A stretch of 64,000 bases of DNA from Rhodococcus sp. SMB37 (GTDB taxonomy: Bacteria > Actinomycetota > Actinomycetes > Mycobacteriales > Mycobacteriaceae), in assembly GCF_004345605.1 (NCBI RefSeq), contig NZ_SLVY01000002.1:1-64000 (forward strand), read 5' to 3'. This document shows, piece by piece, positions 62,268-64,000 of the stretch. The stretch's first letter is position 1, and every line of letters starts with the position of its first letter. A program made the position numbers and the translations under genes. Below the pieces are notes generated by a model that did no database searches, was not told where the DNA came from, and saw nothing but the letters and a program-made list of their open reading frames with translations.

Positions 62268-63053
62268 CTATGACGCACGTACTCCGCGGTCGCGGCCGAA
62301 CAGCAACGTGTAGACGAGGGCGCCGACCGCGCCTCCGATGAGCGGGAAGACGATGAACAGCCACAACTGGGCGAGCGCACCGTCCTGGTAGAACGCCACT
62401 GCGATACTTCGCGCAGGGTTGACGGACGTGTTGTCGATCGGGATGGCGATCAGGTGGATCACGGCGAGTGAGAAGCCGATCGCGACCCCCGCGTTGAGCA
62501 CATCGGAGATCCGATCGGTGCTGGCGAGCACGACGAAGACCAGCAGGGCCGTGAGCAGAACCTCGACGATCATGGTGGCGCCGATTCCGTAACCGTTCTC
62601 GATCACTCCGCCGAGTGGCCCCTCGATCGCGGACGGGCTGTGTGCGCCCCAGCCGTTCGCTCCCAGTCCGTCGGATGCGCGATCGTAGGACGGCAGCGAC
62701 GACGCGACCGCGAAGATGGTGATACCGGCTATCAGGCCACCGACGATCTGGGCGATCCAGTATCCGATGGCGCGGACGGGCGGGACGTGCCCGACGATGA
62801 GCTGCCCCAGGGTGACAGCCGGGTTGACGTGGCACCCCGAGATCGGCCCGATGGTGTAGACGAGGAAAAGCAGCGTCAGACCGAATGCGAGGGCGACACC
62901 CAAATTGCCGACTTTCGCGCCGGCGAACACTGCGGTGCCGACTGCGGAGAATACGAGCACGAAGGTTCCGATTGCTTCGGCTATACATTTCTTGAGGTCG
63001 GAGAAGTCGTCGGGACCGAACTCCTCGAGGTTCGTTTCACGTTCTGGAGTCAT
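62268..63053 (-). CDS. MIP-family aquaporin (AqpZ-like)
   Basis: A water or small-solute channel of 261 residues with six membrane segments and the two half-helices HVNPAVTLG and SVNPARSIA (NPA motifs). The residues after the second NPA and the absence of a glycerol-facilitator Asp favour an aquaporin over GlpF. A loop of about 30 residues between helices 3 and 4 is long and Ser/Gly-rich. It is divergent from rpsT. Confidence 0.92.
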   Translation of the reverse strand: MTPERETNLEEFGPDDFSDLKKCIAEAIGTFVLVFSAVGTAVFAGAKVGNLGVALAFGLTLLFLVYTIGPISGCHVNPAVTLGQLIVGHVPPVRAIGYWIAQIVGGLIAGITIFAVASSLPSYDRASDGLGANGWGAHSPSAIEGPLGGVIENGYGIGATMIVEVLLTALLVFVVLASTDRISDVLNAGVAIGFSLAVIHLIAIPIDNTSVNPARSIAVAFYQDGALAQLWLFIVFPLIGGAVGALVYTLLFGRDRGVRAS

Positions 63054-63173
63054 GCCGCCAGTGTCATGCGGACCGAGGTGACGCGTGAGCGAACCGCCAC
63101 CGCACTATGAGATAAGTCACACTTGCTTGCGACTGGGACTTCGGGCCTGCGGGCCGTCGTGACCGCACCGGTT

Positions 63174-63201
63174 TTGGCATTACCTCCAACGCTGGTATCG
63201 T
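63174..63201 (+). promoter_or_regulatory. Promoter of rpsT
   Basis: TTGGCA (63174-63179) and TATCGT (63196-63201) with a 16-base spacer form a plausible housekeeping promoter about 60 bases before rpsT. The remaining divergent spacer (63054-63173) shows nothing distinctive. Confidence 0.5.
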
Positions 63202-63269
63202 CGATCGTCGTGCCCTAGTGCACCCAGAGCTTTCCAATCAACTACCAGCAAGACGACAGGATTTTACGC

Positions 63270-63530
63270 GTGGCCAACATCAAGTCCCAGGTGAAGCGGA
63301 TTCGCACCAACGAGCGCAACCGGCTCCGGAATCAGTCGGTGAAGTCCTCGCTGCGCACTGCAATCCGTTCCTTCCGCGAGGCCGCGGCCGCTGGCGACAA
63401 GGACAAGGCCAGCGAGCTCCTCGTCTCCACCAGCCGTCAGCTCGACAAGGCAGTCAGCAAGGGCGTCATCCACGCCAACCAGGCTGCCAACAAGAAGTCT
63501 GCACTCGCCAAGCTTGCCAACAAGCTCTGA
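63270..63530 (+). CDS. rpsT: Ribosomal protein S20
   Basis: Primary binding protein of the 30S subunit. The 86 residues are Lys/Arg/Ala-rich and begin [30 protein letters not shown], with [23 protein letters not shown] at the end, as usual for S20. The start is GTG; weak starts are known in rpsT and relate to autoregulation in E. coli. AGGA precedes by nine bases. A strong terminator follows. Confidence 0.98.
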   Translation: MANIKSQVKRIRTNERNRLRNQSVKSSLRTAIRSFREAAAAGDKDKASELLVSTSRQLDKAVSKGVIHANQAANKKSALAKLANKL

Positions 63531-63571
63531 GCCCTCGGCTCCGAGGTAGAGGACGCAAGCTCTGCTGACCG

Positions 63572-63602
63572 AAGGCCGCACCCTTTCGAGGGCGCGGCCT
63601 TT
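63572..63602. terminator. Terminator between rpsT and holA
   Basis: AAGGCCGCACCCT and AGGGCGCGGCCTT pair (one mismatch) around a TTCG tetraloop and are followed by TCG. It lies between convergent genes and may serve both. Confidence 0.8.
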
Positions 63603-63631
63603 CGTCGTGCGGATGACGACGCAACGAACCG

Positions 63632-64000
63632 TCAGGCGACCAGTTCCGCAACGGTGCGGACTGCGGACTCCACCGCATAATCAGCATCGGCAGCCGCGCC
63701 CTTGACGTCGGCGTTGAGTGCCGCGACCACCCCGAGCGCGATTCCGATCGATTCCGGCGCCCAGCGACGCGCCTGACCCTGCGCCTTCTTGACCTTCCAC
63801 GGCGGCATGCCGAGGCCCGACGCCATAGAGAACGGATCTCCCCGTCCGGCAGATCCCACCTTGGCGATCGTGTGCACGGCATCGGCGAGGGCATCGGCCA
63901 GCAGGACGTGCGGAACCCCCCGATGCATCGCCCAGCGCAATGCCTCGATCGCGCCCGCGAGATCTCCCACCACAGCCTTCTCGGCGACGTCGAATCCGGT
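63632..64000 (-). CDS. holA: DNA polymerase III delta subunit (partial, C-terminal part)
   Basis: The open frame runs off the right edge, so only the last 122 residues are seen. They include [40 protein letters not shown] and the closing [29 protein letters not shown]. This is the collar domain of HolA, which binds the clamp-loader ring. The position opposite rpsT is conserved in actinobacteria. The ATPase-like domains lie outside the window. Confidence 0.93.
   Translation of the reverse strand, partial: TGFDVAEKAVVGDLAGAIEALRWAMHRGVPHVLLADALADAVHTIAKVGSAGRGDPFSMASGLGMPPWKVKKAQGQARRWAPESIGIALGVVAALNADVKGAAADADYAVESAVRTVAELVA

Overview
The window is high-GC, densely coded actinobacterial DNA. 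Several features point to a mycolic-acid-producing relative of Mycobacterium, most likely Rhodococcus. These are an antigen-85-type mycolyltransferase, an IdeR/DtxR-type iron box, and gene order that follows the M. tuberculosis Rv2342-Rv2413c backbone (dnaG, dgt, glyS, smtB, zur, uppS, recO, era, ybeY, phoH, rsmE, dnaJ2, hrcA, hemW, sir-cysH, sulfate transporter, GH15, lepA, rpsT, holA). The genus is inferred from this content and gene order; no search was run.

Layout. 1-2700 is a decayed zone: the end of an IS630-like element inserted at a TA, a collapsed tandem ABC-exporter pair, an alpha/beta hydrolase that has lost its nucleophile elbow, and an orphan TetR C-terminus. 2.6-5.1 kb has a small membrane protein, the mycolyltransferase and a TetR gene; two matching palindromes may be shared operators. 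5.1-14.1 kb is a catabolic cluster around an IclR regulator: cyclase-family hydrolase and esterase on one side, a Baeyer-Villiger monooxygenase, three SDR dehydrogenases and an orphan family-5 binding lipoprotein on the other. 15.0-22.0 kb holds tRNA-CAU and tRNA-Asn around a structured spacer, then dnaG, dgt and a TPM-domain protein. 22.0-24.3 kb has a GNAT acetyltransferase behind a short leader ORF, and a cytochrome P450. 24.3-43.4 kb is conserved core (translation, zinc regulation, envelope lipid synthesis, DNA repair, ribosome maturation, chaperones, heme) interrupted by two regulator/enzyme or regulator/pump accessory pairs: amidase-TetR and TetR-MFS.

43.6-55.3 kb is the sulfur module. 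A forward operon (sir, cysH, cysD, cysN, sirohydrochlorin chelatase) reduces sulfate to sulfide through APS. A reverse operon (binding protein, cysT, cysW, cysA) imports sulfate. ppk2 and a universal stress protein lie between them. Each operon is preceded by an apparently leaderless 31-codon ORF whose last codons are cysteine-rich and end in Arg-stop, so both halves look governed by cysteine-responsive attenuation. 55.3-64 kb carries two tiny membrane proteins, a GH15 glucosidase/trehalase, an iron-regulated binding lipoprotein, nitronate monooxygenase, lepA (no standard start codon in frame), a PemK/MazF-fold protein, an aquaporin, rpsT and the C-terminal part of holA.

The observations most worth checking are the paired Cys leader peptides with competing downstream hairpins, the lepA AUC start, the BVMO cluster, the shared TetR operators, and several hairpins that appear to cover ribosome-binding sites.
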